This document shows, in pieces, positions 12,571-22,278 of a DNA stretch of 64,000 bases (positions are counted from its first letter, which is position 1; each line of letters starts with the position of its first letter). The position numbers and the translations under genes were made by a program. The notes below the pieces were generated by a model. That model was not told the origin of the DNA and ran no database searches. It saw only the letters and a program-made list of their open reading frames with translations. This DNA is from Pseudomonas asiatica (GTDB lineage: Bacteria; Pseudomonadota; Gammaproteobacteria; Pseudomonadales; Pseudomonadaceae), in the NCBI RefSeq assembly GCF_040214835.1, contig NZ_CP157874.1:1-64000 (forward strand). Reading direction: 5' to 3'.

Positions 12571-14217
12571 ATGCCATCAGCCGATTCTGTCTTCGACTAC
12601 GTGGTCGTAGGGGCCGGTCCCGCCGGTTGCCTGTTGGCCAATCGTTTGTCCGCCGACCCTTCCTGCCGAGTGCTGCTGCTGGAAGCGGGTGGGCGCGACA
12701 ACTATCCCTGGATCCATATCCCCGTCGGTTACCTCTATTGCATCGGCAACCCGCGCACCGACTGGTGCTTCAAGACCGAGGCGCAGCCCGGCCTGGGCGG
12801 TCGTGCGCTGGGCTATCCACGCGGCAAGGTGCTGGGTGGCTGCTCCTCGATCAACGGCATGATCTACATGCGCGGCCAGGCCGCCGACTACGACCATTGG
12901 GCCGAGCAAGGCAACGACGGCTGGGCCTGGAAGGACGTACTGCCGCTGTTCAAGGCCAGCGAAAGCCACTTTGCCGGCGCCAGCGAGCACCACGGTGGTG
13001 ATGGCGAATGGCGGGTCGAGCGCCAGCGCTACAGCTGGCCGATCCTCGATGCTTTCCGTGATGCCGCCGAGCAAAGCGGCATCGGCAAGGTCGATGACTT
13101 CAATACCGGCGACAACCAGGGCTGTGGATATTTCCAGGTCAACCAGCGCAGCGGTGTGCGCTGGAACGCTTCCAAGGCTTTCCTGCGGCCGATCAAGGAC
13201 CGCCCCAACCTCACCGTGCTGACCGGCGTTCAGGTTGACCAGGTGCTGCTCAACAACACCCGTGCACGGGCGGTAAAGGCGTTCTGGCAGGGTGCCTGGC
13301 ACGAGTTTGCGGCACGTCGCGAGATCATCCTCTGTGCGGGTGCTGTGGGCTCTCCCGGTATCCTGCAGCGCTCCGGCATCGGCCCCCGGCAGTTACTGGA
13401 AAGCCTGGGCATTGGCGTGCGTCACGACATGCCCGGTGTTGGCGGCAACCTGCAGGATCACCTGCAACTGCGCCTGATCTACCAGATCCGCAATACCCGT
13501 ACCCTGAACCAGATGGCCAACAGCCTGTGGGGCAAGATGGGCATGGGCCTGCGCTACCTCTATGACCGCAGTGGCCCGCTGGCCATGGCGCCGAGCCAAC
13601 TGGGCGCGTTCGTGCGTTCGAGCCCGGAGCAGGCCACCGCCAACCTGCAGTACCACGTGCAGCCGCTGTCACTTGAGCGCTTCGGCGAGCCACTGCACAG
13701 GTTCCCGGCCTTTACCGCCTCGGTGTGCAACCTGCGCCCGGCCAGCCGCGGGCGTATCGATATCCGCAGCAGCGACATGAACAGCACACCGCTGATCGAC
13801 CCCAACTACCTCAGTGACCCCCAGGACCTGCGCGTCGCCGCCGATTCCATTCGCCTTACCCGGCGTATCGTTCAGGCCCCTGCCCTCGCTGCGTTCGACC
13901 CCAAGGAATACCTGCCGGGCCCAGCCCTGCAAACCGAAGAAGAGCTGTTCGAAGCCGCCGGCAAGATCGGCACCACCATCTTCCACCCGGTAGGCACCTG
14001 CCGCATGGGCAATGGCGAACTGGACGTTGTGGATAACCAGTTGCGCGTACACGGCATCCCTGGCCTGCGCGTGGCGGACGCCTCGATCATGCCGCAGATC
14101 ACCTCCGGCAATACTTGTTCACCCACCCTGATGATCGCCGAGAAGGCGGCGCAACTGATCCTCAAAGGAGCTGCTACCCAGACCTATCTGAACGAAGACG
14201 CGATACCGACGCCCTGA
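12571..14217 (+). CDS. GMC-family FAD-dependent alcohol dehydrogenase (choline-dehydrogenase-like)
   Basis: The 548-residue protein starts at ATG 12571, preceded by GAGG at 6 bp. An in-frame TTG at 12565 would overlap that ribosome binding site. It has the FAD fold VVVGAGPAGCLLANRLS, GMC signature 1 (YPRGKVLGGCSSINGMIYMR), signature 2 (GAVGSPGILQRSGIG) and the C-terminal HPVGTCRMG and NTCSPTLMIAEKAA. GMC members such as BetA and AlkJ oxidise primary alcohols and donate electrons to the respiratory chain. The substrate is not evident. Since a transporter follows, it probably acts on an imported alcohol. Confidence 0.87.
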   Translation: MPSADSVFDYVVVGAGPAGCLLANRLSADPSCRVLLLEAGGRDNYPWIHIPVGYLYCIGNPRTDWCFKTEAQPGLGGRALGYPRGKVLGGCSSINGMIYMRGQAADYDHWAEQGNDGWAWKDVLPLFKASESHFAGASEHHGGDGEWRVERQRYSWPILDAFRDAAEQSGIGKVDDFNTGDNQGCGYFQVNQRSGVRWNASKAFLRPIKDRPNLTVLTGVQVDQVLLNNTRARAVKAFWQGAWHEFAARREIILCAGAVGSPGILQRSGIGPRQLLESLGIGVRHDMPGVGGNLQDHLQLRLIYQIRNTRTLNQMANSLWGKMGMGLRYLYDRSGPLAMAPSQLGAFVRSSPEQATANLQYHVQPLSLERFGEPLHRFPAFTASVCNLRPASRGRIDIRSSDMNSTPLIDPNYLSDPQDLRVAADSIRLTRRIVQAPALAAFDPKEYLPGPALQTEEELFEAAGKIGTTIFHPVGTCRMGNGELDVVDNQLRVHGIPGLRVADASIMPQITSGNTCSPTLMIAEKAAQLILKGAATQTYLNEDAIPTP

Positions 14218-14236
14218 CCCCGGGTGCGTGCAGTAC

Positions 14237-14262
14237 CGGCAGCTGGCGGTCAGAAGCTGCCG
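14237..14262 (+). other. Hairpin in the GMC-MFS spacer
   Basis: CGGCAGCT (14237-14244) pairs with AGCTGCCG (14255-14262) around a 10-base loop. There is no T-tract, so a transcript-stability or processing element is more likely than a terminator. Confidence 0.4.
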
Positions 14263-14315
14263 ACAGTGGAACAACAAGAATAATCACTGTGGCCTGCGGG
14301 CCGAGGACAGCAACG

Positions 14316-15935
14316 ATGTCGGATTACATCCAAGAGCAGGGTGCGGCGGCCAGCAGCTCCAGCCGTCGTGAAGAACGCAAGATCATTTTCGCGTCATCCC
14401 TCGGGACAGTTTTCGAGTGGTATGACTTTTTTCTCTATGGTGCGCTGGCAGCGGTCATCAGCAAGCAGTTCTTCGCTGGCGTGAACGACACCACCGCCTT
14501 CATCTTCGCCCTCATGGCCTTTGCCGCCGGCTTCCTGGTGCGGCCGTTCGGTGCGCTGGTGTTCGGCCGGCTGGGCGACATGATCGGGCGCAAGTACACC
14601 TTCCTGGTCACCATCGTGCTGATGGGCCTGTCCACCTTCGCGGTGGGGTTGTTGCCCACCTACGCCAGCATCGGCATCGCGGCACCGATCATCCTGGTGG
14701 TCCTGCGCATGCTGCAGGGGCTGGCGCTGGGTGGTGAATACGGCGGCGCGGCCACCTATGTGGCCGAGCATGCACCGCCCGGCAAGCGCGGTTTCCACAC
14801 GGGTTTCATCCAGTCCACCGCCACCCTTGGCCTGTTGTTGTCGCTGGTGGTGGTGCTGGGCAGCCGCTATATCAGTGGCGACCAGTTCGAAACCTGGGGT
14901 TGGCGCCTGCCGTTCCTGCTGTCGATCGTGCTGCTGGCGATTTCCACCTGGATCCGCATGAGCATGCACGAGTCGCCGGCCTTCGTGAAAATGAAGGCCC
15001 AGGGCAAGGTCAGCAAGTCGCCGATCCGTGAGTCGTTCACCTCCTGGCCGAACCTTAAAGTGGTGCTCACCGCCCTGTTCAGCATCAACGCCGGGCAGGC
15101 TGTGACCTTCTACACGGCGCAGTTCTACGTGCTGTTCTTCATGACCCAGATGCTGAAGATGGACCCGGCCCAGGCCAACACCCTGCTGATCATCAGCGTG
15201 GTCATTGGTGCGCCGTTCTTCGTGTTCTTCGGCTGGTTGTCCGACCGTATTGGCCGCAAGCCGATCCTGATGCTCGGCCTGCTCCTGGCCACGGTGCTGT
15301 ACTTCCCGCTGTTCAAGGCGCTGAGCCACTACGCCAACCCACAGATCGACGCGGCCAGCCGCCAGGCGCCGATCGTTGTCACTGCCGACCCGCAAGGCTG
15401 CACCTTCCAGTTCGACCCGGTGGGCAAGGCGCGTTTCGACAGCCCGTGCGACAAGGTCAAGACCTTCCTGGTCAAGCAGGGCCTACCGTACAGCTCGGTG
15501 GATGTGGCCGGCAGCGATGTGGTGGTCAACATCGGTGACAAGACCATCAACGGCTTCGACGAAGCGGCCATGCGTGCGGCGGTGGAACAGGCCGGCTACC
15601 CGGCCAAGGCCGACCCTGGGCAGGTCAACCAGGTGATGGTGGTGGTGCTGATCGTGGCGATGATCCTGATCGCGACCATGACCTATGGCCCGCTGGCAGC
15701 GGTGATGGTCGAGCTGTTCCCGACCCGCATCCGCTACACCTCGATGTCGCTGCCCTACCACATTGGCAACGGCTGGTTCGGTGGCTTCCTGCCAACGGTG
15801 TCGTTCGCGCTGGTGGTGTATACCGGGGATATCTTCTACGGGCTGTGGTACCCGGTGCTGGTGACCGGGGTCAGCCTGGTGGTGGGAATCTTCTGCCTGA
15901 AAGAAACCAAGGACGTGGATATCGACAAGATCTGA
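14316..15935 (+). CDS. MFS metabolite:H+ symporter (MHS family) with large soluble insert
   Basis: The 539-residue protein starts at 14316 behind GAGGA. Family features are the N-terminal FASSLGTVFEWYDFFLYG, the loop GRLGDMIGRKYTF and LQGLALGGEYGGAATYVAE. These mark the MHS branch (citrate, ketoglutarate and betaine type symporters), usually about 430-440 residues long. The extra length is a polar insert of about 98 residues (roughly 339-437) between transmembrane segments of the C-terminal half, with two cysteines and alternating beta-like pattern. It follows the GMC dehydrogenase by 99 bp and probably imports its substrate. Confidence 0.86.
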   Translation: MSDYIQEQGAAASSSSRREERKIIFASSLGTVFEWYDFFLYGALAAVISKQFFAGVNDTTAFIFALMAFAAGFLVRPFGALVFGRLGDMIGRKYTFLVTIVLMGLSTFAVGLLPTYASIGIAAPIILVVLRMLQGLALGGEYGGAATYVAEHAPPGKRGFHTGFIQSTATLGLLLSLVVVLGSRYISGDQFETWGWRLPFLLSIVLLAISTWIRMSMHESPAFVKMKAQGKVSKSPIRESFTSWPNLKVVLTALFSINAGQAVTFYTAQFYVLFFMTQMLKMDPAQANTLLIISVVIGAPFFVFFGWLSDRIGRKPILMLGLLLATVLYFPLFKALSHYANPQIDAASRQAPIVVTADPQGCTFQFDPVGKARFDSPCDKVKTFLVKQGLPYSSVDVAGSDVVVNIGDKTINGFDEAAMRAAVEQAGYPAKADPGQVNQVMVVVLIVAMILIATMTYGPLAAVMVELFPTRIRYTSMSLPYHIGNGWFGGFLPTVSFALVVYTGDIFYGLWYPVLVTGVSLVVGIFCLKETKDVDIDKI

Positions 15936-15954
15936 CGGTTGGCACGGGCTTCTT

Positions 15955-16070
15955 GTAGGAGCGGCCTTGTGTCGCGAAAGGGCCGCAAAGCGGCCCCGGG
16001 GCATCAGCAGTGATGCACAAATTGCTGGGGCTGCCTTGCAGCCCTGTCGCGACACAAGGCCGCTCCTACA
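15955..16070. repeat. REP pair (family 2)
   Basis: Inverted copies of the second repeat family, core TAGGAGCGGCCTTGTGTCGC, each carry an inner GGGGCC/GGCCCC-type arm (GGGCCGCAAAGCGGCCC and GGGGCTGCCTTGCAGCCC). Located immediately after the MFS gene. Confidence 0.88.
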
Positions 16071-16098
16071 CCGATCACCCACACCCGCATGAGCCCAT

Positions 16099-16129
16099 AA
16101 AAAAACCGGCTGTAAAAGCCGGTTTTCTT
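16099..16129. terminator. Intrinsic terminator after MFS gene
   Basis: AAAACCGGCT (16102-16111) and AGCCGGTTTT (16117-16126) form a 10-bp stem around a five-base GTAAA loop, with A-rich and T-rich flanks. It can serve both the MFS gene and the convergent plsC. Confidence 0.85.
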
Positions 16130-16144
16130 ATGCCCAGAAAAAAC

Positions 16145-16253
16145 TTATGCACGATTTTCAGAAAAATGTCATACACAGAAATAAACAGCTAATTCAAACA
16201 CTTAGCTATCAATTCAGGCTTTTAATCCAAAAACAGTTCACAAGTTATCCACA
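16145..16253 (+). other. AT-rich spacer with one perfect and two weak DnaA boxes
   Basis: The 3'-3' spacer between the MFS gene and plsC (15936-16258) holds the REP pair, the terminator and then about 110 bp of AT-rich DNA with no gene. In it, three same-orientation nine-mers resemble DnaA boxes: TTATGCACG (16145, 7 of 9), TCATACACA (16169, 7 of 9) and a perfect TTATCCACA (16245). Confidence 0.45.
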
Positions 16254-16258
16254 GATGG

Positions 16259-17029
16259 TCAGGCCATCTGTTCCTGGGGTTTTTCCTCTGCTGGCGGCAG
16301 CGAACCCATGGCCCGCTGGGTCGCTTCGTTCCACGCCGCGGCGCGGTCGTTGAGCTCGGCGATGGCCCGTGGCCCGGTGCCGTTGGCGTACATCGGTTCG
16401 CCAATCACCACCTCGATGGTGCCAGCGCGCTTGCCCCAACCGGTCTTCGGCCAGAACTTGCCGGCGTTATGGGCAATCGGCAGCACCGGCAGCCCGGCAT
16501 TCACTGCCAGCGCGGTACCGCCACGGGAGAACTTGCCCATGGTGCCGAATGGCACGCGGGTGCCTTCCGGGAAGATCAGCACCCAGGTCTTCTGCTTGAG
16601 CAACTCGTCACCCTTGCTGGCTACCTGGCGCAGGGCTTCCTTGGGGTTATCGCGGTTGATCGCGATCGGCCGCAGCATGGCCATGGCCCAACCGAAGAAC
16701 GGCACGTACAGCAACTCGCGCTTGAGCACCTGGCTCAGCGGCGAGAAATACTGGGAAAGGAAGAAGGTTTCCCAGGTGCTCTGGTGGTTGGACAGGATCA
16801 CGCAAGGCTCATCAGGCACGTTCTCGGCGCCAGTGATCTTGTAGTCGATACCCAGGATGGTGCGCACCAGGAACAACGCGCAACGGCACCAGTACACGTT
16901 GATGAACTTGTAGCGCTTGGGGAACGACAGGAACGGCGCGACGAAGAAGCTCAGCGAGCACCACAGCAGCGAACTGGTGCCCAGCAGCAGGTAAAAAAGA
17001 AAGATTCTGATCGCCTGCAGGATCGACAT
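16259..17029 (-). CDS. plsC: 1-acyl-sn-glycerol-3-phosphate acyltransferase
   Basis: The 256-residue protein reads from ATG 17029 (MSILQAIRIFLFYLLLG); an ATG five codons upstream lacks a better ribosome site. It has an N-terminal membrane segment, the acyltransferase motif NHQSTWETFF (H-x4-D/E type), the substrate motif FPEGTRVPFG and a later PIAHNAG. It converts lysophosphatidate to phosphatidate in phospholipid synthesis at the inner membrane. It is the last gene of the glyQ-glyS-gmhB-plsC minus-strand run, an order conserved in pseudomonads. Confidence 0.9.
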   Translation of the reverse strand: MSILQAIRIFLFYLLLGTSSLLWCSLSFFVAPFLSFPKRYKFINVYWCRCALFLVRTILGIDYKITGAENVPDEPCVILSNHQSTWETFFLSQYFSPLSQVLKRELLYVPFFGWAMAMLRPIAINRDNPKEALRQVASKGDELLKQKTWVLIFPEGTRVPFGTMGKFSRGGTALAVNAGLPVLPIAHNAGKFWPKTGWGKRAGTIEVVIGEPMYANGTGPRAIAELNDRAAAWNEATQRAMGSLPPAEEKPQEQMA

Positions 17030-17090
17030 AGTGGCTTGTACCATTGCGGGGCATGCCCGCCTGAGAAAAATGCGCCCGAAGGCGCACTGT

Positions 17091-17618
17091 TTAAATTAGT
17101 TCTCTGGCGATAGCTGCCAGATCGTCGAAAATCAGTGTAGTTTCCGGGACGCCTTTTTCCAGGGTCCGCTCGCCCTTGCCGGTTTTCACCAGCACGGGTT
17201 GTGCACCGACGGCCAGGGCGGCCTCCAGGTCACCTTTGCTGTCGCCAACGAACCAGACGCCTTCCAGGCCGACCTGGTAATGCTCGGCGATCGCCCGCAG
17301 CATGCCAGGCTTGGGCTTGCGGCAATCGCAGCCTTCGTCCGGCCCGTGCGGGCAATACACGATGTGACCCACCTCGCCACCCTGCTCGGCCACCAGCGCG
17401 CGCAGGCGCGCGTGCATGGCCTCGAGGGTTGCCAGCGCATAGTAGCCACGGGCAATGCCGGACTGGTTGGTGGCCACGGCCACCGTCCAGCCCGCCTTGC
17501 TCAACTGCGCGATCGCTTCGACCGAGCCAGGGATCGGCACCCACTCGTCCAGCGTCTTGATATAGGCGTCGGAGTCGTAGTTGATGACTCCGTCACGGTC
17601 GAGAATCAGCAGTTTCAA
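17091..17618 (-). CDS. gmhB: D-glycero-beta-D-manno-heptose-1,7-bisphosphate 7-phosphatase
   Basis: The 175-residue HAD phosphatase has the nucleophile motif LDRDGVIN (Asp at 7), TNQSGIARG and GDSKGDLEAA. The zinc-binding loop CPHGPDEGCDC-RKPKPGM (Cys, His, Cys, Cys) is diagnostic for GmhB rather than other HAD enzymes. GmhB makes heptose-1-phosphate for the lipopolysaccharide inner core. It starts 3 bp after glyS ends. Confidence 0.93.
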   Translation of the reverse strand: MKLLILDRDGVINYDSDAYIKTLDEWVPIPGSVEAIAQLSKAGWTVAVATNQSGIARGYYALATLEAMHARLRALVAEQGGEVGHIVYCPHGPDEGCDCRKPKPGMLRAIAEHYQVGLEGVWFVGDSKGDLEAALAVGAQPVLVKTGKGERTLEKGVPETTLIFDDLAAIARELI

Positions 17619-17621
17619 GGC

Positions 17622-19673
17622 TTACCCCAGCAGCGAAATGTCGGCCACGCCCAGGAACAGGCCGCGCAGGCGGCTGAGCAGGGCATAACGGTTGGCGCGT
17701 ACCTTGGCATCCTCGGCGTTGACCATCACCGCCTCGAAGAAGGCGTCGACCGGGTCACGCAGGGCCGCCAGGCGGGCCAGCGATTCGCTGTACTGGCGTG
17801 CAGCAGCCATCGGTTGCACGGCCTGGTCGGCCTGCTGGATGGCCGAGTACAGGGAGAACTCGTTGGCGTTGTCGAAGTACTTCGGCTCGACGTGATCGGC
17901 GATGGCGCCTTCGGCCTTGCTCAGCAGGTTCGACACGCGCTTGTTCACCGCGGCCAGGGCCTCGGCTTCCGGCAGCTTGCGGAAGGCTTGTACAGCCTGC
18001 ACGCGCTGGTCGAAGTCCAGGGCAGAACCTGGTTGCAGGGCACGTACCGACAGGTAGGTGGCCACGTCGATGCCTTCGTCTTCGTAACGCGCACGCAGGC
18101 GGTCGAAGATGAACTCCAGCACCTGTTCGGCCAGGCCGGCGGCCTTGACCTTGGTGCCGAACTGCTTGACCGCGAACTCGACCGCACCGGTCAGGTCCAG
18201 GTCCAGCTGCTTCTCGATCAGGATACGCAGCACGCCCAGGGCGGCACGGCGCAGGGCGTACGGGTCCTTGCTGCCGGTAGGCAGCATGCCGATGCCGAAG
18301 ATGCCGACCAGGGTGTCGAGCTTGTCGGCGATGGCCACGGCAGCACCGGTAAGGGTCTGCGGCAGCTCGGCGCCGGCACCGCGCGGCATGTACTGCTCGT
18401 TCAGGGCCAGGGCCACGTCTTCCGGCTCACCGTCGTTGAGCGCGTAGTAGTAACCGGCAACACCCTGCATCTCAGGGAATTCGCCGACCATCTCGGTGGC
18501 CAGGTCGCACTTCGACAGCAGGCCGGCACGGCCGGCGCGCTGGGCGTCGCCGCCGATCAGCGGGGCGATGAAGGCGGCCAGCCTGGAAACGCGCTCGGCC
18601 TTGTCGTACACGGTACCCAGCTGAGCCTGGAACACCACGTTCTTCAGGCGCTCGTTGAAGGTTTCCAGCGGCTGCTTCTTGTCCTGCTTGAAGAAGAACT
18701 CGGCGTCGGTCAGGCGTGGGCGCACGACCTTCTCGTTGCCTTGCACGATCTGCTTCGGGTCGCGGCTCTCGACGTTGGCCACGGTGATGAAGCGCGGCAG
18801 CAGCTTGCCTTCACTGTCCAGCAGGCAGAAGTACTTCTGGTTGTCCTGCATGGTGGTGATCAGGGCTTCCTGCGGCACTTCGAGGAAACGCTCCTCGAAC
18901 GAGCACACCAGCGGCACCGGCCACTCGACCAGGGCGGTCACTTCGTCCAGCAGTGCCGGCGGCACGATGGCGCTGCCTTCCTGCTGCATGGCCAGTTCGG
19001 CGGTACGCTTGCTGATCAGCTCGCGGCGCTCGGCGAAGTCGGCCAGCACGTAGGCTTTGCGCAGGTCTTCGACGTAGTTGGCCGGGGTGGTGATGACCAC
19101 GTTTTCCGGGTGGTGGAAGCGATGGCCACGGGATTCACGGCCGGCCTTCTGCGACAGGATGGTGCAGTCGACCACCTGGTCGCCCAGCAGCATCACCAGC
19201 CATTGGGTCGGGCGCACGAACTCTTCACGGCTGGCCGCCCAGCGCATGCGCTTGGGGATCGGCAGGTCGTTGAGCGAATCTTCGACGATGGTCGGCAGCA
19301 GGCCAGCGGTGGCCTTGCCCGGGATGTGCTGGGAGAAACGCAGCTTGGCGCCGGTCTGGTCGATTTCCGACAGATCCACACCGCATTTCTTGGCAAAGCC
19401 CAAGGCAGCCTGGGTCGGCTCGCCGTCTTTGAAAGCAGCCTGCAGGGGCGGGCCGTCGATATTGATGCTGCGGTCAGGCTGCTGCACGTCCAGCTGGCGG
19501 ATCAGCACGGCCAGGCGACGCGGCGCGGCGTAAACCTGCTTGCCGGTGTAGTTCAGGCCAGCGGCCTGCAGGCCTTTCTCGATACCAGCCAGGAAGGCTT
19601 CGCCGAGGCTGGCGAGGGCCTTCGGTGGCAGCTCTTCGGTGCCCAGTTCTACCAGGAAATCTTGAGCACTCAT
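17622..19673 (-). CDS. glyS: Glycyl-tRNA synthetase beta subunit
   Basis: The 683-residue protein opens [20 protein letters not shown], the standard GlyS N-terminus, and has the expected length. It contains [18 protein letters not shown] and the C-terminal anticodon-binding region. With GlyQ it forms the alpha2-beta2 bacterial enzyme that charges tRNA-Gly. Its ATG overlaps the glyQ stop by 4 bp. Confidence 0.97.
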   Translation of the reverse strand: MSAQDFLVELGTEELPPKALASLGEAFLAGIEKGLQAAGLNYTGKQVYAAPRRLAVLIRQLDVQQPDRSINIDGPPLQAAFKDGEPTQAALGFAKKCGVDLSEIDQTGAKLRFSQHIPGKATAGLLPTIVEDSLNDLPIPKRMRWAASREEFVRPTQWLVMLLGDQVVDCTILSQKAGRESRGHRFHHPENVVITTPANYVEDLRKAYVLADFAERRELISKRTAELAMQQEGSAIVPPALLDEVTALVEWPVPLVCSFEERFLEVPQEALITTMQDNQKYFCLLDSEGKLLPRFITVANVESRDPKQIVQGNEKVVRPRLTDAEFFFKQDKKQPLETFNERLKNVVFQAQLGTVYDKAERVSRLAAFIAPLIGGDAQRAGRAGLLSKCDLATEMVGEFPEMQGVAGYYYALNDGEPEDVALALNEQYMPRGAGAELPQTLTGAAVAIADKLDTLVGIFGIGMLPTGSKDPYALRRAALGVLRILIEKQLDLDLTGAVEFAVKQFGTKVKAAGLAEQVLEFIFDRLRARYEDEGIDVATYLSVRALQPGSALDFDQRVQAVQAFRKLPEAEALAAVNKRVSNLLSKAEGAIADHVEPKYFDNANEFSLYSAIQQADQAVQPMAAARQYSESLARLAALRDPVDAFFEAVMVNAEDAKVRANRYALLSRLRGLFLGVADISLLG

Positions 19674-20617
19674 TGTGCAGCCTCCAGCTTAGCCAACACT
19701 TCGTCACGCAGTTCAGGGGTGGCCATCGGGAAGCCCAGGCGTGCGCGGGCTTGCAGATAGCTTTGCGCCACGTCCCGGGCCAGGGTACGTACACGCAGGA
19801 TGTAGCGCTGGCGCTCGGTTACCGAGATGGCGCGGCGGGCGTCCAGCAGGTTGAAGGTGTGCGAGGCCTTCAGCACCATTTCATAGGTCGGCAGCGGCAG
19901 GTCCAGCTTGATCAGGCGGTTGGCTTCGCTTTCGTAGAAGTCGAACAGCTCGAACAGCTTCTCGACGTTGGCGTGCTCGAAGTTGTAGGTCGACTGCTCC
20001 ACCTCGTTCTGGTGGAACACATCGCCGTAGGTGACCTTGCCGAACGGGCCGTCGGCCCACACCAGGTCGTACACCGAGTCGACGCCCTGGATGTACATGG
20101 CCAGGCGCTCCAGGCCGTAGGTGATTTCACCGGTGACCGGGTAGCACTCGATACCGCCTACCTGCTGGAAGTAGGTGAACTGGGTGACTTCCATGCCGTT
20201 GAGCCAGATTTCCCAGCCCAGGCCCCAGGCGCCGAGGGTCGGCGATTCCCAGTTGTCTTCGACGAAGCGAATGTCGTGGACCAGCGGGTCCAGGCCGATG
20301 GCTTTCAGCGAGCCGAGGTACAGCTCCTGGAAGTTGGCCGGGTTGGGCTTCAGTACCACCTGGAACTGGTAATAGTGCTGCAGGCGGTTGGGGTTTTCGC
20401 CATACCGCCCGTCGGCAGGGCGACGGCTAGGCTGCACATAGGCGGCGTTCCAGGTTTCTGGACCCACGGCGCGCAGGAATGTAGCGGTGTGGAAAGTGCC
20501 GGCGCCTACTTCCATATCGTAGGGCTGAAGCACCACACAACCTTGCTCGGCCCAGTAGTTCTGCAGGGCGAGGATCAGGTCTTGGAAGGTACGCACGGCT
20601 GGCGTAGGCTGGCTCAC
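19670..20617 (-). CDS. glyQ: Glycyl-tRNA synthetase alpha subunit
   Basis: The 315-residue catalytic subunit has [37 protein letters not shown] and [20 protein letters not shown]. The start chosen is GTG 20617 (V-S-Q-P-T-P), preceded by AGGTGA at good spacing. A GTG three codons further upstream has no ribosome site. It is divergent from tag across 83 bp. I see no T-box leader, consistent with a gammaproteobacterial glyQS. Confidence 0.96.
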   Translation of the reverse strand: MSQPTPAVRTFQDLILALQNYWAEQGCVVLQPYDMEVGAGTFHTATFLRAVGPETWNAAYVQPSRRPADGRYGENPNRLQHYYQFQVVLKPNPANFQELYLGSLKAIGLDPLVHDIRFVEDNWESPTLGAWGLGWEIWLNGMEVTQFTYFQQVGGIECYPVTGEITYGLERLAMYIQGVDSVYDLVWADGPFGKVTYGDVFHQNEVEQSTYNFEHANVEKLFELFDFYESEANRLIKLDLPLPTYEMVLKASHTFNLLDARRAISVTERQRYILRVRTLARDVAQSYLQARARLGFPMATPELRDEVLAKLEAAQ

Positions 20618-20700
20618 GAAATTCACCTGTATCTGGGGATGCGGATGTAAAGAGCGGGAGTATAACCTGATTCGCCTCGCCCTCTACTCATTGGAGCCTT

Positions 20701-21252
20701 ATGCCACGCTGCTTTTGGTGTACCGACGATCCGTTGTACCAGGCCTACCATGACCAGGAATGGGGAACGCCCCAGCGTGACCCGGCGTTGCTGTTCGAGA
20801 TGCTTTTGCTCGAAGGGTTCCAGGCGGGGCTTTCGTGGATCACCGTATTGCGTAAACGCGAGCGTTATCGCGAGGTGATGCACGGCTTCGATCCGGTGAA
20901 ACTCGCCGTCATGAGCGACGAACGCATCGAGGAGTTGATGCAGGATCCCGGCATCATCCGCAACCGCCTCAAGCTCAAGGCTGCCAGGCGCAATGCCCAG
21001 GCCTGGCTGGCTGTGGACAACCCTGCCGACTGGCTCTGGTCATTCGTTGGTGGTGCGCCGAAGATCAACCACTTCACGGGCCGCAGCGAGGTGCCAGCGG
21101 TTACCGATGAAGCCAAGGCGATGAGCAAAGCCCTGCAGAAAGCCGGCTTCACGTTCGTTGGCCCGACCATCTGCTATGCCTTCATGCAGGCCACCGGCAT
21201 GGTCATGGACCACACCACCGATTGCGATCGCTACGCCGCCTTGTTGCGCTGA
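20701..21252 (+). CDS. tag: 3-methyladenine DNA glycosylase I
   Basis: The 183-residue Tag removes 3-methyladenine from alkylated DNA. It starts MPRCFWCTDDPLYQAYHDQEW and holds the zinc ligands Cys4 and His17 plus the C-terminal HTTDC. EMLLLEGFQAGLSWITVL is the helix-hairpin-helix region. It starts after ATTGGAGCCTT and is followed 41 bp later by an LpxL-type acyltransferase. Confidence 0.95.
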   Translation: MPRCFWCTDDPLYQAYHDQEWGTPQRDPALLFEMLLLEGFQAGLSWITVLRKRERYREVMHGFDPVKLAVMSDERIEELMQDPGIIRNRLKLKAARRNAQAWLAVDNPADWLWSFVGGAPKINHFTGRSEVPAVTDEAKAMSKALQKAGFTFVGPTICYAFMQATGMVMDHTTDCDRYAALLR

Positions 21253-21293
21253 GGGGTTACAATGCGCGCCTTGCTGAAATAAGGAATTCGCCT

Positions 21294-22181
21294 GTGGAAA
21301 AGTTCAAGGGCGCCCTGATGGTCGGGGTGCTGCGTCTGTTTGCCAAGCTGCCCTGGGGCGCTGTGCAGCGCGTCGGCGCCGGTATCGGCTGGCTGATGTG
21401 GAAGATCCCCAACGGCTCGCGCAATGTCGTGCGCATCAACCTGGCCAAGTGCTTCCCGGAGATGGACCCGGCCGAGCGCGAGCAGCTGGTTGGCCGCGCG
21501 TTGAAGGATATCGGTAAATCCTTCGTCGAAAGTGCCTGTGCCTGGATCTGGCCGCCGCAGCGCTCGCTGGAGCTGGTCAAGGAAGTGCACGGCCTGGAAG
21601 TGCTGGAGCAGGCCCTGGCCTCGGGCAAGGGCGTGGTCGGCATCACCAGCCACCTGGGCAACTGGGAAGTGCTGAACCACTTCTACTGCAATCAGTGCAA
21701 ACCGATCATCTTCTACCGCCCGCCGAAGCTGAAGGCGGTGGATGACCTGCTGCGCGAGCAGCGGGTGCAGATGGGCAACCGCGTGGCGCCTTCGACCAAG
21801 GAAGGCATCCTCAGCGTGATCAAGGAAGTGCGCCGTGGTGGCCAGGTGGGTATTCCTGCCGACCCGGAGCCGGCGGAGTCGGCGGGGGTGTTCGTGCCGT
21901 TCCTGGGTACTCAGGCGCTGACCAGCAAGTTCGTGCCGAACATGCTGGCCGGGGGCAAGGCGGTGGGGGTGTTCCTGCATGCCCTGCGGCTGCCGGATGG
22001 CTCGGGCTTCAAGGTGTTCCTGGAGGCGGCGCCAGAAGAGATGTACAGCACCGACGTGACCGTGTCGGCAGCGGCGATGAGCAAGGTGGTCGAGCGCTAT
22101 GTGCGCGAGTACCCGAGCCAGTACATGTGGAGCATGAAGCGCTTCAAGAAGCGCCCGGCTGGCGAGCCGCGCTGGTATTGA
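21294..22181 (+). CDS. LpxL/HtrB-family lipid A acyltransferase
   Basis: The 295-residue protein starts at GTG 21294 after AAGGA. It has an N-terminal membrane-associated helix, the H-x4-E catalytic motif in SHLGNWEVLNH, and the FVPFLG and YVREYPSQYMWSMKRFKKRP segments of the LpxL/LpxM family. These enzymes add secondary acyl chains to lipid A from acyl-ACP at the inner membrane. The usual P-D-Q before the phosphate-binding stretch reads IPADPEP here, typical of a Pseudomonas subgroup, so the exact acyl position cannot be told from sequence. Confidence 0.88.
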   Translation: MEKFKGALMVGVLRLFAKLPWGAVQRVGAGIGWLMWKIPNGSRNVVRINLAKCFPEMDPAEREQLVGRALKDIGKSFVESACAWIWPPQRSLELVKEVHGLEVLEQALASGKGVVGITSHLGNWEVLNHFYCNQCKPIIFYRPPKLKAVDDLLREQRVQMGNRVAPSTKEGILSVIKEVRRGGQVGIPADPEPAESAGVFVPFLGTQALTSKFVPNMLAGGKAVGVFLHALRLPDGSGFKVFLEAAPEEMYSTDVTVSAAAMSKVVERYVREYPSQYMWSMKRFKKRPAGEPRWY

Positions 22182-22196
22182 GATTTTCACTGTCCC

Positions 22197-22270
22197 CTGT
22201 GGGAGCGGGTTTACCCGCGAATGCGTCGGTGAATCCAACATCGCATTCGCGGGTGAACCCGCTCCCACAG
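22197..22270. repeat. REP pair (family 1)
   Basis: TGTGGGAGCGGGTTTACCCG and its inverted GGGTGAACCC variant are separated by AATGCG...CGCATT inner arms. It lies between the convergent acyltransferase and TPR genes. Confidence 0.9.
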
Positions 22271-22278
22271 GGACCGCG

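Noticed and set aside
16145..16253. Possible chromosomal origin at 16 kb
   Set aside because: oriC in Pseudomonas lies beside dnaA. Only one of three boxes is perfect and no ordered 13-mers were seen, so it is reported only as a DnaA-box spot.
17199..19760. 853-codon plus-strand open frame opposite glyS and gmhB
   Set aside because: A shadow of the glyS codon pattern; no ribosome site or domain, and both minus-strand genes are certain.
20618..20700. T-box or other leader switch before glyQS
   Set aside because: Only 83 bp to the divergent tag gene, with no T-box sequence, and gammaproteobacterial glyQS normally lacks one.
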